From NCBI GenBank assembly GCA_902592715.1, contig CACJFS010000004.1, positions 1-64,000 on the forward strand: a stretch of 64,000 bases of DNA, read 5' to 3'. The notes under the pieces were generated by a model. It had not been told where the DNA came from, made no database searches, and saw nothing but the letters and a program-made list of their open reading frames with translations. This DNA comes from an uncultured Pelagibacteraceae bacterium (GTDB taxonomy: Bacteria > Pseudomonadota > Alphaproteobacteria > Pelagibacterales > Pelagibacteraceae). The translations under genes and the position numbers were made by a program. Position 1 is the first letter of the stretch. Every line of letters starts with the position of its first letter. Positions 30,400-38,077 of the stretch are shown piece after piece.

Positions 30400-30806
30400 T
30401 GGAAAACCAGTATTTAAAAAAGATAATTGCACAAACTCCTGAAGATCTTCATATCATTTCAGCTTGCTGCTCAGAAGGTAAAGTTAATATTGACGATGTT
30501 AAATATTTAGCTTCTAACAAGATTTTCCTAATTTCAATAGCAAGATTTAGTAAAGAAGAGGAAAATAAAAATAAATTAATAAACAGTATTATCAAATTTG
30601 AATTTATTAATTCGTCAAAATCTAAGAATATAGACCAAAATGACACTAATCTAACATTAGAATTATTAACAATTGATATTTTTAAGAAAAGGGAGAATTT
30701 TGAAATAACTATGTTATTTTCGAAAAATAGAATTATAACTCTTGCCGCTGAAGTAATTGAAGTGACACTAGAGGATCAAAAAATAGTAAATGATAAAAAT
30801 AATTAA
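30399..30806 (+). CDS. DUF2948 family protein
   Basis: A 135-residue protein in the slot after murA and before hisD where alphaproteobacteria usually carry a DUF2948 gene. It shows the expected start (DLHIISACCSEG) followed by a beta-strand-rich body. The ATG at 30399 is chosen over the TTG at 30396 because it overlaps the murA stop as TGATG. The end overlaps hisD by 17 bases. No catalytic motif is evident and the function is unknown. Confidence 0.75.
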   Translation: MENQYLKKIIAQTPEDLHIISACCSEGKVNIDDVKYLASNKIFLISIARFSKEEENKNKLINSIIKFEFINSSKSKNIDQNDTNLTLELLTIDIFKKRENFEITMLFSKNRIITLAAEVIEVTLEDQKIVNDKNN

Positions 30807-32055
30807 TTGTAATAAAAAAAATTACTTAAATAATTTAACAAAATTTTTAGATCTTAGAAGATCTGAGAAAAAAAATGAAAATAAAATAATATTTAAAATT
30901 TTAAAAGATATTAAGAACAATAAAAATAAAAGTCTTTTAAAATATGAGAAAAAATTTAGTAAAAATAGTCAAATTAAGCCAAGTATTAAACAAATTAATA
31001 AAGCAATTAAATCTTTAGACCCTAAGATTAAAAGAGCTATAGATTTTGCTTACAAACGGATACTCAAATTTCATTCTTTACAAAAAACTACAGATATCTT
31101 TTATAAAGATAATCTAAATAATAAAATTGAGTATAAATATTTACCAATTCAATCGGTTGGTATTTATGTTCCAGCAAACTTACCATCAACACTATTGATG
31201 AATGCTATACCAGCAAAAATTGCAGGTGTTAAAAGAATTGTACTAGCAAATCCAAAAAATAATGGAAAATTAAATCCTGCAGTTTTATATGCAGCAAAAA
31301 AATTAGGAATTAATGAAATTTATTCAATGGGCGGTGCGCAAGCCATAGGTAGTTTGGCTTATATTCAAAAAGTAAATAAAATTGTTGGACCAGGCAATAT
31401 CTTTGTTGCTGGAGCTAAAAGGCAGGTTTTTGGAGATGTAGGTATTGAAGGAATGATTGCTGGCCCATCTGAAATAACAATATTAGCAGATAGCAAAACT
31501 AATTTAAATGAAGTTACTACATCTATGATTGGGCAAGCAGAACATGACTCAAATTCTCAATGTATATTGATCACTAAAAATTCTAATTTGATCATCAAAT
31601 TTAAGAAAGATTTAGAATTAAAATTAAAAGATTTACCAAGAAAAAATATTGCATCTAAAAGTATTAAAAATAATGGACTAATTTTAAAAGTATATAATGA
31701 TAGACAAATTATTGATGCAATTAATGAGATAGCTCCTGAACACTTAGAAATAAATGTTAGCAATTATAAAAAGTATAAGGATAAAATTTTTAATGCGGGA
31801 AGTATTTGTATAGGAAAATATTCTCCTATGGCATTAAGCGATTATGCTGTTGGGACAAATCATGTATTACCAACTAATTCGTCAGCTAAATTTTCGTCAG
31901 GCTTAAATTTAGGTGAATTTTATAAAAAAATTAGCCTTATAACTCTTTCAAAAAAAGGTGTTGAGAAAATAGGAAAATACGCTACACATCTCGCTGAGTA
32001 TGAAGAATTAAAAGGTCATGCTTTAAGTATAAAATCTAGAATAAATAGGGAGTAA
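30790..32055 (+). CDS. hisD: histidinol dehydrogenase
   Basis: HisD carries out the last two oxidations of histidine synthesis (histidinol to histidine) with NAD and zinc. The 421-residue protein has VGIYVPANLPST, the signature GGAQAIGSLAY, GPGNIFVAGAKRQVFG, GPSEI, the zinc-binding QAEHDSNSQ, PEHLEI and the final YEELKGHALSI. It starts 17 bases inside DUF2948. hisS-hisZ-hisG follow beyond infA, tRNA-Phe and csp. Confidence 0.97.
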   Translation: MIKIINCNKKNYLNNLTKFLDLRRSEKKNENKIIFKILKDIKNNKNKSLLKYEKKFSKNSQIKPSIKQINKAIKSLDPKIKRAIDFAYKRILKFHSLQKTTDIFYKDNLNNKIEYKYLPIQSVGIYVPANLPSTLLMNAIPAKIAGVKRIVLANPKNNGKLNPAVLYAAKKLGINEIYSMGGAQAIGSLAYIQKVNKIVGPGNIFVAGAKRQVFGDVGIEGMIAGPSEITILADSKTNLNEVTTSMIGQAEHDSNSQCILITKNSNLIIKFKKDLELKLKDLPRKNIASKSIKNNGLILKVYNDRQIIDAINEIAPEHLEINVSNYKKYKDKIFNAGSICIGKYSPMALSDYAVGTNHVLPTNSSAKFSSGLNLGEFYKKISLITLSKKGVEKIGKYATHLAEYEELKGHALSIKSRINRE

Positions 32056-32061
32056 CAAAAT

Positions 32062-32277
32062 TTGTCGAAACAAGATTTATTGGAATTTAAAGGTAAAGTA
32101 ATCGATCTATTACCTAACGCCATGTTCCGAGTAAAGCTTGAAAATAATCATATTGTTACAGCTCACACAGCTGGAAAGTTAAGGAAGAATAGGATTAGAG
32201 TTCTTCAAGGTGATAATGTAACAGTGGAAGTAACACCTTATGATTTGACAAAAGGAAGAATTATTTTTAGGTTTTAA
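32062..32277 (+). CDS. infA: translation initiation factor IF-1
   Basis: IF-1 is a 71-residue OB-fold protein that blocks the ribosomal A site during initiation. It shows the conserved [28 protein letters not shown]-like HTAGKLRKN, and the end [14 protein letters not shown]. The start is TTG at 32062, supported by AGGGAG at about 32047-32052 and by the absence of a fitting ATG. It follows hisD by six bases and precedes tRNA-Phe by five. Confidence 0.97.
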   Translation: MSKQDLLEFKGKVIDLLPNAMFRVKLENNHIVTAHTAGKLRKNRIRVLQGDNVTVEVTPYDLTKGRIIFRF

Positions 32278-32282
32278 ATAAT

Positions 32283-32358
32283 GGCTTCGTAGCTCAGTTG
32301 GTAGAGCAGAGCCCTGAAAAGGCTTGTGTCGCTGGTTCGAGTCCCGCCGAAGCCACCA
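32283..32358 (+). tRNA. tRNA-Phe (anticodon GAA)
   Basis: 76 bases with encoded CCA. The acceptor GGCTTCG pairs with CGAAGCC. The anticodon stem GAGCC/GGCTT encloses CTGAAAA, giving GAA. The T-loop GTTCGAGTC is standard. It directly follows infA and is probably read in the same transcript. Its synthetase beta subunit is the partial gene at the window's left edge. Confidence 0.97.
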
Positions 32359-32424
32359 TTTTAGAAATAAAACCGTGCAGCAAAAATGCTTGCATTCAAT
32401 TTTAAAATCTAATAACTATCCCGC

Positions 32425-32441
32425 TAGCTAAAGTTTAGCTA
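32425..32441. promoter_or_regulatory. inverted repeat in the cold-shock gene leader
   Basis: TAGCTAAA-G-TTTAGCTA is a 17-base perfect inverted repeat 35 bases before the csp ATG. A weak promoter-like TTGCAT (32390-32395) and TAACTA (32413-32418) lie just upstream, which would place the repeat at the start of the transcript. It could be an operator or a leader hairpin that controls csp translation. The rest of 32359-32476 shows no ORF. Confidence 0.35.
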
Positions 32442-32476
32442 AGTTTAATATAATAAAGAAAGAGTAAAAAAAAAGT

Positions 32477-32689
32477 ATGAGTACATTAAAAGGAAAAGTA
32501 AAGTGGTTCAACGGTAAGAAGGGCTACGGATTTATAGAAAGAGAAGACGGAGAAAAAGATTGTTTCGTTCATGCAAGCGCAGTTCGTGAAGCAGGACTTC
32601 GTTTTTTGAATGAGAACGACGCTGTAGAATTTGAAATTCAGGATGGAGACAAAGGTCCAAGCGCAGTGAATTTAAAGAAAACTTCTTAA
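32477..32689 (+). CDS. cold-shock protein (CspA family)
   Basis: A 70-residue OB-fold RNA/DNA chaperone. RNP1 is KGYGFIERE and RNP2 is DCFVHASAV; the start [14 protein letters not shown] is typical. Codon choice is richer in G/C than its neighbours (for example TTC, GGC, CGT), as in highly expressed genes. It stands alone between tRNA-Phe and tRNA-His, with a purine-rich GAAAGAG just upstream and long untranslated spacers on both sides. A 13-bp hairpin follows 20 bases after the stop. Confidence 0.95.
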   Translation: MSTLKGKVKWFNGKKGYGFIEREDGEKDCFVHASAVREAGLRFLNENDAVEFEIQDGDKGPSAVNLKKTS

Positions 32690-32709
32690 AATTTATTTCA
32701 TTTAAAATT

Positions 32710-32756
32710 TTGTATAGGAATAAAAGTAGTTAAACCCTATTAATATTCCTATACAA
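32710..32756. repeat. 13-bp perfect inverted repeat downstream of csp
   Basis: The arm at 32710-32722 (TTGTATAGGAATA) is the exact reverse complement of 32744-32756, separated by 21 bases. No T-run follows, so it is not a standard intrinsic terminator. It may end the csp transcript after processing, act as an mRNA stability hairpin, or be part of a small RNA. It lies in the 231-base spacer between csp and tRNA-His. Confidence 0.5.
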
Positions 32757-32797
32757 TACATACTTGCATTTTGAGTCTAAAATGCTATTTAAAACTC

Positions 32798-32872
32798 ATG
32801 ATTAAAAATAGTAAAATGTTCGTATCTCACAAAAGACATCATTTTCATGCTGGCTTGCAGCTAGCTATTTAA
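32798..32872 (+). CDS. candidate 24-residue His-rich leader peptide upstream of tRNA-His/hisS
   Basis: An ATG at 32798 (or 32816) opens a short frame ending in TAA at 32870-32872. Residues 11-17 read HKRHHFH: four histidine codons in seven, 49 bases before tRNA-His and upstream of hisS, hisZ and hisG. Histidine-rich leader peptides control his operons by attenuation in enterobacteria. No strong ribosome-binding site and no clear terminator hairpin with a T-tract are visible after it, so translation and function are unproven. Confidence 0.35.
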   Translation: MIKNSKMFVSHKRHHFHAGLQLAI

Positions 32873-32904
32873 CTATTTAAAAATTTAAATTTAACTCTAA
32901 TTAG

Positions 32905-32910
32905 TATAAA
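32905..32910 (+). promoter_or_regulatory. possible -10 element for tRNA-His/hisS
   Basis: TATAAA at 32905-32910 lies ten bases before the tRNA-His 5' end, the spacing expected for a -10 box. A -35 match is poor (TTTAAA at 32884-32889, 15-base spacer). In DNA this AT-rich such matches are common. Confidence 0.3.
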
Positions 32911-32920
32911 ACAACAATAG

Positions 32921-32995
32921 GCCCTGGTGGTGAAATGGTTATCACGAAAGTTTGTGGAACTTTAGTTTTTGGTTCAATTCCAAGCCAGGGTACCA
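32921..32995 (+). tRNA. tRNA-His (anticodon GTG), A73 type
   Basis: 75 bases with encoded CCA. The acceptor GCCCTGG pairs with CCAGGGT (first pair G-T), and the anticodon stem AAAGT/ACTTT encloses TTGTGGA, giving GTG. The discriminator base is A73, so the base at -1 (a G at 32920) could not pair with C73 as in other bacteria. Lack of the G-1:C73 identity pair is known from a large group of alphaproteobacteria. The HisRS gene begins five bases after the CCA, so the tRNA and its synthetase share a transcript. Confidence 0.95.
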
Positions 32996-32999
32996 AAAA

Positions 33000-34394
33000 A
33001 TGAACAAAGAAAATAAATTAGTACCTGGGTTACCGTCAGGATTTGAAGATCGTTGGGACAAGAAACTTCTTCTCAAAAAAAAGCTATTATCAGCAATTGA
33101 GAATAATTTTATTAAGTTTGGTGCAGAACCACTTGAAACGCCATCTTTTGAAATAAGTGAAAACATAGGATCTTTTCTAGCAGAAGATGAATCTAATCCT
33201 ATGTCTGATGTATTCTTATTTAAAGATGGAGATAAAAATATTACACTTCGATACGACTTATCTAGCCCTTTAGCAAGATTTGTTGCTCAAAATAATCAAG
33301 AGTTGCCATCAATTTATAAAAGGTATGCCATTCAAAACGTATTTCGTAACGAAAAGGCTGGTAATGGAAGATATAGAGAATTTTTACAGGCAGATTTTGA
33401 TATTGTAGGAAATGTTAATTCATCTCAAGCTAACGCTGAGCTCTGTAATTTAATTTCAGAAACACTATCAGAATGTGGATTAAATAAAGATCAATTTACA
33501 ATCAATGTGAGTAATAGAAAAATAGTTCAAGGCTTATTAGATGAATTAAAAATAGCCGAGGAAAAACAATTAAAAGTTATTAGAGCAATTGATAAACTTG
33601 ACAAGCCTGGATTTGGATTAAAAGGTGTTGAAGACCTCCTAAGAAAAGAAAGAAAAGACACTAGTGGAGCTATTACAAAAGGTGCTGACTTAAATGATGA
33701 ACAGGTTTCTCAAATATTAAATTATTTAAAAACCAAAGATTTAAAGGACCTGAAACAAAATTTAAAAAACCCATTATCACAAGAAGGAATAAAAGAGTTA
33801 GAAGACTTTTTTGAGGTACTTGGATATGGATCAAACTCAGATCAAGTTAAAACAAACCTCACAATTGTCAGAGGCTTGGCGTATTATTCTGATTTCATCG
33901 TTGAAACTAATTTAAATTTTAAAGTAACAAATAATAAAGGTAAAGAGGTAGATATTGGCAGTATTTGTTCGGGTGGAGCCTATGCAAAACTTATATCAAG
34001 ATTTAAAGGAGTTGATATTCCAGGCACAGGTATAAGTTTTGGTGTAGATAGGCTTTTGTTTGCATTAATGCAATTAGATCAGATTGAACTAGATGAGCAA
34101 AAACCAGTTCTAATTTGTGTAATGGATAAAAAATATTTAAAAAATTATTATGAAATTTTAGATATTTTAAGACAAAACAATATTAATTCTGAAATATTTT
34201 TAGATACTAAAAAAAATTTGGGTAAGCAGCTTACTTTTGCAAATAAACGCCAATTACCAGTTGCTATAATCTGTGGAGAAAATGAATTTAAAGATAATAC
34301 GGTAACTATTAAAAATTTAAAGGGTGTAAAGGGTGAGAATAACAAAACAATTCCAAAGGAAGATTTAATAAATGAAGTCAAAAAACTTATCTGA
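33000..34394 (+). CDS. hisS: histidyl-tRNA synthetase (alphaproteobacterial A73-type)
   Basis: HisRS charges tRNA-His. The ATG at 33000 gives 464 residues; an upstream in-frame ATG at 32952 lies inside tRNA-His and is rejected. Motif 2 reads FRNEKAGNGRYREF, unlike the usual FRYERPQxGRYR whose Gln contacts G-1, and it matches the alphaproteobacterial FRNEKPGxGR form. The KDTSGAITKGADLN insert is also typical of that group. The TIVRGLAYYSDFIVE segment is the histidine-binding region and GTGISFGVDRL is motif 3. Its end overlaps hisZ by 23 bases. Confidence 0.95.
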   Translation: MNKENKLVPGLPSGFEDRWDKKLLLKKKLLSAIENNFIKFGAEPLETPSFEISENIGSFLAEDESNPMSDVFLFKDGDKNITLRYDLSSPLARFVAQNNQELPSIYKRYAIQNVFRNEKAGNGRYREFLQADFDIVGNVNSSQANAELCNLISETLSECGLNKDQFTINVSNRKIVQGLLDELKIAEEKQLKVIRAIDKLDKPGFGLKGVEDLLRKERKDTSGAITKGADLNDEQVSQILNYLKTKDLKDLKQNLKNPLSQEGIKELEDFFEVLGYGSNSDQVKTNLTIVRGLAYYSDFIVETNLNFKVTNNKGKEVDIGSICSGGAYAKLISRFKGVDIPGTGISFGVDRLLFALMQLDQIELDEQKPVLICVMDKKYLKNYYEILDILRQNNINSEIFLDTKKNLGKQLTFANKRQLPVAIICGENEFKDNTVTIKNLKGVKGENNKTIPKEDLINEVKKLI

Positions 34395-35421
34395 AAATAT
34401 TCTTAAATCTTTAAAATCAAGTGGATTTGATTACATCGATTTAGATACAGTAATACCCACTAATCTTATTCTTGAGAGATCTGGGGAGTCATTCAGAAGT
34501 CTAATTTTTTCATTTATGGATCAGAATGGAAAAGAAATTTGTCTAAGGCCTGATTTAACAATTGCATCGTGCATCAAATATCTCAATGAAAAAAGAAAGG
34601 GATCTTCAAAAGTTTTTTATAATGGCCAAGCATTTAGAAAAGCAAAGAAAAAAACTGATAAAATTATAAGAGATCAAATAGGCTTCGAGATTATAGGATC
34701 TAAAGACGAAAAAAAAGATGATAAGCAGATTATAAATACTAGTATTAAAGTTTTAAATAAATTTAGATATAGATCTGGAAGTATAACAATTGGGAACGTA
34801 GAAATATTTCACTTATTAATAAACAAACTAGATATTCCAAAAAGGTGGAAGCTTAGATTGCGAAGACATTTTTGGAGAGAAAGTTATTTTAATGAATTAT
34901 TAAGACGTTTAGAGACTAATTCAGATGTTGATGAAACTATCGTTGATTTCGATAAAAAAAGATATCTTAAAATGTGCAAACAAAATGAAAACAGAATTAT
35001 CGCAGGGCGTTCTTTAAGAGAAATATTAACTAGATTTGATAACAAAATTAAAGATCCTAGAAAACAAGTAAAAGGTCAAAATGTTGTAAAAATTATAAGA
35101 GAATTTTTAAAAATTAGATGCCCAATGAGTAAAGCATCAACTACTCTTAACTCCTTTTTTAAAAGAAATAAAATTAACCTTACTGTGGGACAAAATTATT
35201 TTCCAATCACAAAAGACAAAGTTTCAAAGTTAAATATAAATTTTTCCTCTTCTTTTGGAAGACATCTGGAGTACTACACCGGAATGGTATTTAAAATTAC
35301 AATTAATTCAAATTCAAGAAAAATTCAAGTTGATGGTGGTCGTTATGATAATCTAATTTCTGATTTGGGATCTTCAAAAAGAACTCCAGCTGTTGGAGGT
35401 GCAATAAGTTTAAATGATTAA
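34372..35421 (+). CDS. hisZ: ATP phosphoribosyltransferase regulatory subunit
   Basis: HisZ is a HisRS-like paralogue without charging activity that binds short HisG and confers histidine feedback control. The 349-residue protein has the class II core (FSFMDQNGKEICLRPDLT, GQAFR) but lacks the HisRS anticodon domain. RHLEYYTGMVFKI and VDGGRYDNLI are near the end. It starts inside hisS and overlaps hisG by eight bases, giving hisS-hisZ-hisG. Confidence 0.92.
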   Translation: MKSKNLSENILKSLKSSGFDYIDLDTVIPTNLILERSGESFRSLIFSFMDQNGKEICLRPDLTIASCIKYLNEKRKGSSKVFYNGQAFRKAKKKTDKIIRDQIGFEIIGSKDEKKDDKQIINTSIKVLNKFRYRSGSITIGNVEIFHLLINKLDIPKRWKLRLRRHFWRESYFNELLRRLETNSDVDETIVDFDKKRYLKMCKQNENRIIAGRSLREILTRFDNKIKDPRKQVKGQNVVKIIREFLKIRCPMSKASTTLNSFFKRNKINLTVGQNYFPITKDKVSKLNINFSSSFGRHLEYYTGMVFKITINSNSRKIQVDGGRYDNLISDLGSSKRTPAVGGAISLND

Positions 35422-36091
35422 AATTGGCATACCGAGTAAAGGTAGATTAAGAAAAGAAACTTTAAATATATTCAAAAATAAAAAGCTCAAAATTCTATCA
35501 GAAAGAGGTGATAGGGATCTCTTTGGATATATAAAAGGAAATAAAAATATTAAAATAATTTATCTGCATGCTAGAGAAATTATAGAAAGATTAGGAGATG
35601 GATCATTAGATATTGGTTTTTCAGGCTATGATTTATTGAAAGAGTCTGAATTAAATATCCAAAATAAAGTTACTATTATCAAAAAACTAAAATATGGACA
35701 TGCAACCTTAGTTTTGGCTGTACCAGACGAGTGGATTGATATTCAGACACTTGCTGATTTAGAGGAAATTTCCTTTGAATTTAAAGGTAAAAAGAAAAGT
35801 AGAATGAGAGTTGCAACAAAGTACCCAAATCTAACGAGAGAATTTTTATTCTCAAAAGGTGTAACTCAATTTAAATTAGTTCCTTCTCTTGGGGCAACGG
35901 AAGTATATCCATTTACTGGTTCATCAGAAATTTTATCAGATATAACTAGTAGTGGAGAAACTTTACGTGCAAATAATTTAAGAGTTCTAAAAGATGGAAA
36001 TATTCTTAAAAGTACAGCAATTTTGATGTCTAATAAAAAATTAAGTAACGAAAAAGGTTTGAATAAAATTTTAAACTTACTTAGTACTTAA
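35414..36091 (+). CDS. hisG: ATP phosphoribosyltransferase, short form (catalytic)
   Basis: HisG starts histidine synthesis from ATP and PRPP. At 225 residues it is the short form that needs HisZ, and it lacks the C-terminal regulatory domain of the long form. Motifs: IGIPSKGRLRKET at the N-terminus, the DIGFSGYDLL loop, and the PRPP-binding region with EVYPFTGSSEILSDITSSG. It is the last gene of hisS-hisZ-hisG and is followed by a 59-base AT-rich spacer. Confidence 0.94.
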   Translation: MIKIGIPSKGRLRKETLNIFKNKKLKILSERGDRDLFGYIKGNKNIKIIYLHAREIIERLGDGSLDIGFSGYDLLKESELNIQNKVTIIKKLKYGHATLVLAVPDEWIDIQTLADLEEISFEFKGKKKSRMRVATKYPNLTREFLFSKGVTQFKLVPSLGATEVYPFTGSSEILSDITSSGETLRANNLRVLKDGNILKSTAILMSNKKLSNEKGLNKILNLLST

Positions 36092-36150
36092 AATTAGTTA
36101 TATCTATTTTTCTAATTGAATTTTAAAATTTCAAGTATATCCTACGAATC

Positions 36151-37251
36151 ATGAACACTATTATCCTAATTTTACTATCGATCTCACTTATAAGTTCTGC
36201 TGTAATTATTTATTTAAATTTTAAATCAAATAGTGGATCAAAGGATGAGGATAATAAACAAGAAATTATTAGATTAAATCAAGAAATAGTTAATCTAAAA
36301 GAGTCTCTTAACACAACTATTAATAGTACGATGAACTCGATGTCTACATCTTTCAACAATCTTTCGTCTGGAGTTACTAAAGATATGACTAATGCTTTAA
36401 CTCAAGTAGATCAGAAGGTTGCTTCATTTAATACTCAAGTTGAAAATCTTAATGAAAGTCAAAAAGGTATAAACCAAATATTAGCAGGAGTAAAAAAATA
36501 TGGAACATTAGCTGAATTTAGCTTAGGTTCTCTGATTAAAGATTTGCTTCCTTCATCACAGTATCTAGCAAATATAAAAATGAAAGAGGACACTAATGAA
36601 AATGTTGAATTTGCTATAAAATTACAGGATGGAATTTTGGTTCCAGTAGACAGCCATTTTCCAGTTGAAAGATTTAAAGCTATTCAAGATGCACATCAGG
36701 AAGATGACAAAAAATCAATGGCAGATGCAAGAACTAAACTTGCAAGAGCTTTCAAAGAAAAAGCTAAAAGTGTAAGTGAAAAGTATGTTGTACCCCCTAA
36801 AACTACCAATTTTGCAATTGTTTATGCCCCAACTGAAAGTTTATTTTTAGAGTTAGCTAACTATCAAGATCCATCAACCAAAGAATTACTAACACAAGAA
36901 TTAATGAAGAAATACAAGGTTACTATTATGGGACCTAATAATTTGTCAGGTTACTTGCAATCCCTACATATGGGATTTCAAAGTTTAAGAATTCAAAAAC
37001 ATGCAACTGAAATCTATGATCATCTCAAAACAATTAGTTCAAGATTTTCAAGGCATTTTGATAACATCATTGTATTAAGAAAAAAATTAGAGGAAGCAAT
37101 GAGTGTTGTTGATAAATTTGGAACAGATGCAAGAGCGATAAATAGAAGTATCGAAGCAATAAAAAATCCAAATGATGATGAGGATCCAGATCCAGACTCA
37201 CCATCTCCCATTGCAGGTTATGGACAAGTAGAAAAAAGAAAAGTTTCCTAA
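36151..37251 (+). CDS. rmuC: DNA recombination protein RmuC
   Basis: RmuC limits recombination at inverted repeats. The 366-residue protein has an N-terminal membrane anchor (residues 3-22), a coiled-coil region rich in Asn, Ser and Thr (about 28-110), and the RmuC nuclease-like domain with GSLIKDLLP, VPVDSHFPVERF and a later FAIVYAPTE stretch. GPNNLSGYLQSLHMGF follows, and an acidic, Asp/Pro-rich tail ends the protein. It leads a set of DNA-processing genes with an MGME1-like nuclease (11-base gap) and exonuclease I. Confidence 0.92.
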   Translation: MNTIILILLSISLISSAVIIYLNFKSNSGSKDEDNKQEIIRLNQEIVNLKESLNTTINSTMNSMSTSFNNLSSGVTKDMTNALTQVDQKVASFNTQVENLNESQKGINQILAGVKKYGTLAEFSLGSLIKDLLPSSQYLANIKMKEDTNENVEFAIKLQDGILVPVDSHFPVERFKAIQDAHQEDDKKSMADARTKLARAFKEKAKSVSEKYVVPPKTTNFAIVYAPTESLFLELANYQDPSTKELLTQELMKKYKVTIMGPNNLSGYLQSLHMGFQSLRIQKHATEIYDHLKTISSRFSRHFDNIIVLRKKLEEAMSVVDKFGTDARAINRSIEAIKNPNDDEDPDPDSPSPIAGYGQVEKRKVS

Positions 37252-37262
37252 AGCTTTGATGA

Positions 37263-37949
37263 ATGAAGTGGAGTAATAAATTTAATTATCCTAAGTCAAC
37301 TAGGTCAATTGAAAATGGTTACAGAAAATATTCATTAGGTGATGAAAAACTTCCAAGCGTAACTACAATTTTAAGTGCTACGAAATCTGAAGAAGAAAAA
37401 GCTGCTTTAGCAAACTGGAAGGAAAGGGTAGGCTTTAAAGAAGCGAATAGAATTAAAACAGAAGCATCTTCAAGAGGAACATCAATGCATTCATATATAG
37501 AAGATTACTTAAGAGGACGTATCAATGAAAGTTTTTTTGAAAGTAATGAACAATATAAAAATATGGCTAAAGAAATAATCGAAAAAGGAGTAGAAAATAA
37601 ATTAGATGAAATTTATGGAATTGAGGAAACTCTATATTATCCTGAGCAATATGCAGGCACAGCTGATTTAATTGGTGTTTATCAGGGCAATGATGTTGTA
37701 ATTGATTTTAAACAAAGTAATAAACCAAAAAAAACTGATTATATTCAAGATTATTTCTTACAACTTGGAGCATATACTTTGGCACATGATGTTGTTCATG
37801 GAACTAAAATGAAAGCAGGCATAATTTTACTATGCACAAAAGATGTTTTGTTTCAGGAATTTAAAATAGAAGGTGCTCAATTAGAAATGTATCAAAATTT
37901 ATTTTTAGGAAGAGTAAAAAAATTTTACGAGATGAATAATATAGCTTGA
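37263..37949 (+). CDS. PD-(D/E)XK nuclease, MGME1-like exonuclease
   Basis: A 228-residue nuclease of the PD-(D/E)XK superfamily. The catalytic core is GTADLIGVYQGNDVVIDFKQS: the D of GTADL and the E-replacing D with K in IDFKQ. SSRGTSMHSYIEDYL before it is the helix with the conserved His seen in MGME1-like and phage exonucleases, and QLGAYTLAH after it is the QxxxY-type motif. MGME1 is a mitochondrial exonuclease acting on single-strand DNA ends. The location between rmuC and sbcB supports a repair role. A phage origin is also possible for this family. Confidence 0.82.
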   Translation: MKWSNKFNYPKSTRSIENGYRKYSLGDEKLPSVTTILSATKSEEEKAALANWKERVGFKEANRIKTEASSRGTSMHSYIEDYLRGRINESFFESNEQYKNMAKEIIEKGVENKLDEIYGIEETLYYPEQYAGTADLIGVYQGNDVVIDFKQSNKPKKTDYIQDYFLQLGAYTLAHDVVHGTKMKAGIILLCTKDVLFQEFKIEGAQLEMYQNLFLGRVKKFYEMNNIA

Positions 37950-38077
37950 CTTTAACTGACCATTTCATAGAAGAGATAAAACTAACTAGAAGCTACTTGT
38001 TTAGATGCAACGGTTTAGTCCTAAAAAACTTTCCAAATATCCATCAAAACATAGCTAATTTAAGGTTTAAAATATGA
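37946..38077 (+). CDS. candidate 43-residue coupled small protein
   Basis: The spacer between the nuclease and sbcB is one open frame. A TTG at 37946 overlaps the nuclease stop (TTGA), and the frame ends in a TGA that overlaps the sbcB ATG (ATGA), so it fills the gap exactly. The peptide begins with TLTDHFIEEIK, contains a CNGLVLKNF stretch and a single Cys, and looks helical and basic. The TTG start and missing ribosome-binding site are weaknesses. I do not recognise it. Confidence 0.4.
   Translation: MTLTDHFIEEIKLTRSYLFRCNGLVLKNFPNIHQNIANLRFKI

Noticed and set aside
32920-32921. Genome-encoded G-1 for tRNA-His
   Set aside because: The G at 32920 would face A73, so it cannot form the identity pair; the divergent HisRS also argues against its use.
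32952-32999. Earlier ATG start for hisS
   Set aside because: It lies within tRNA-His; the ATG at 33000 matches family N-termini.
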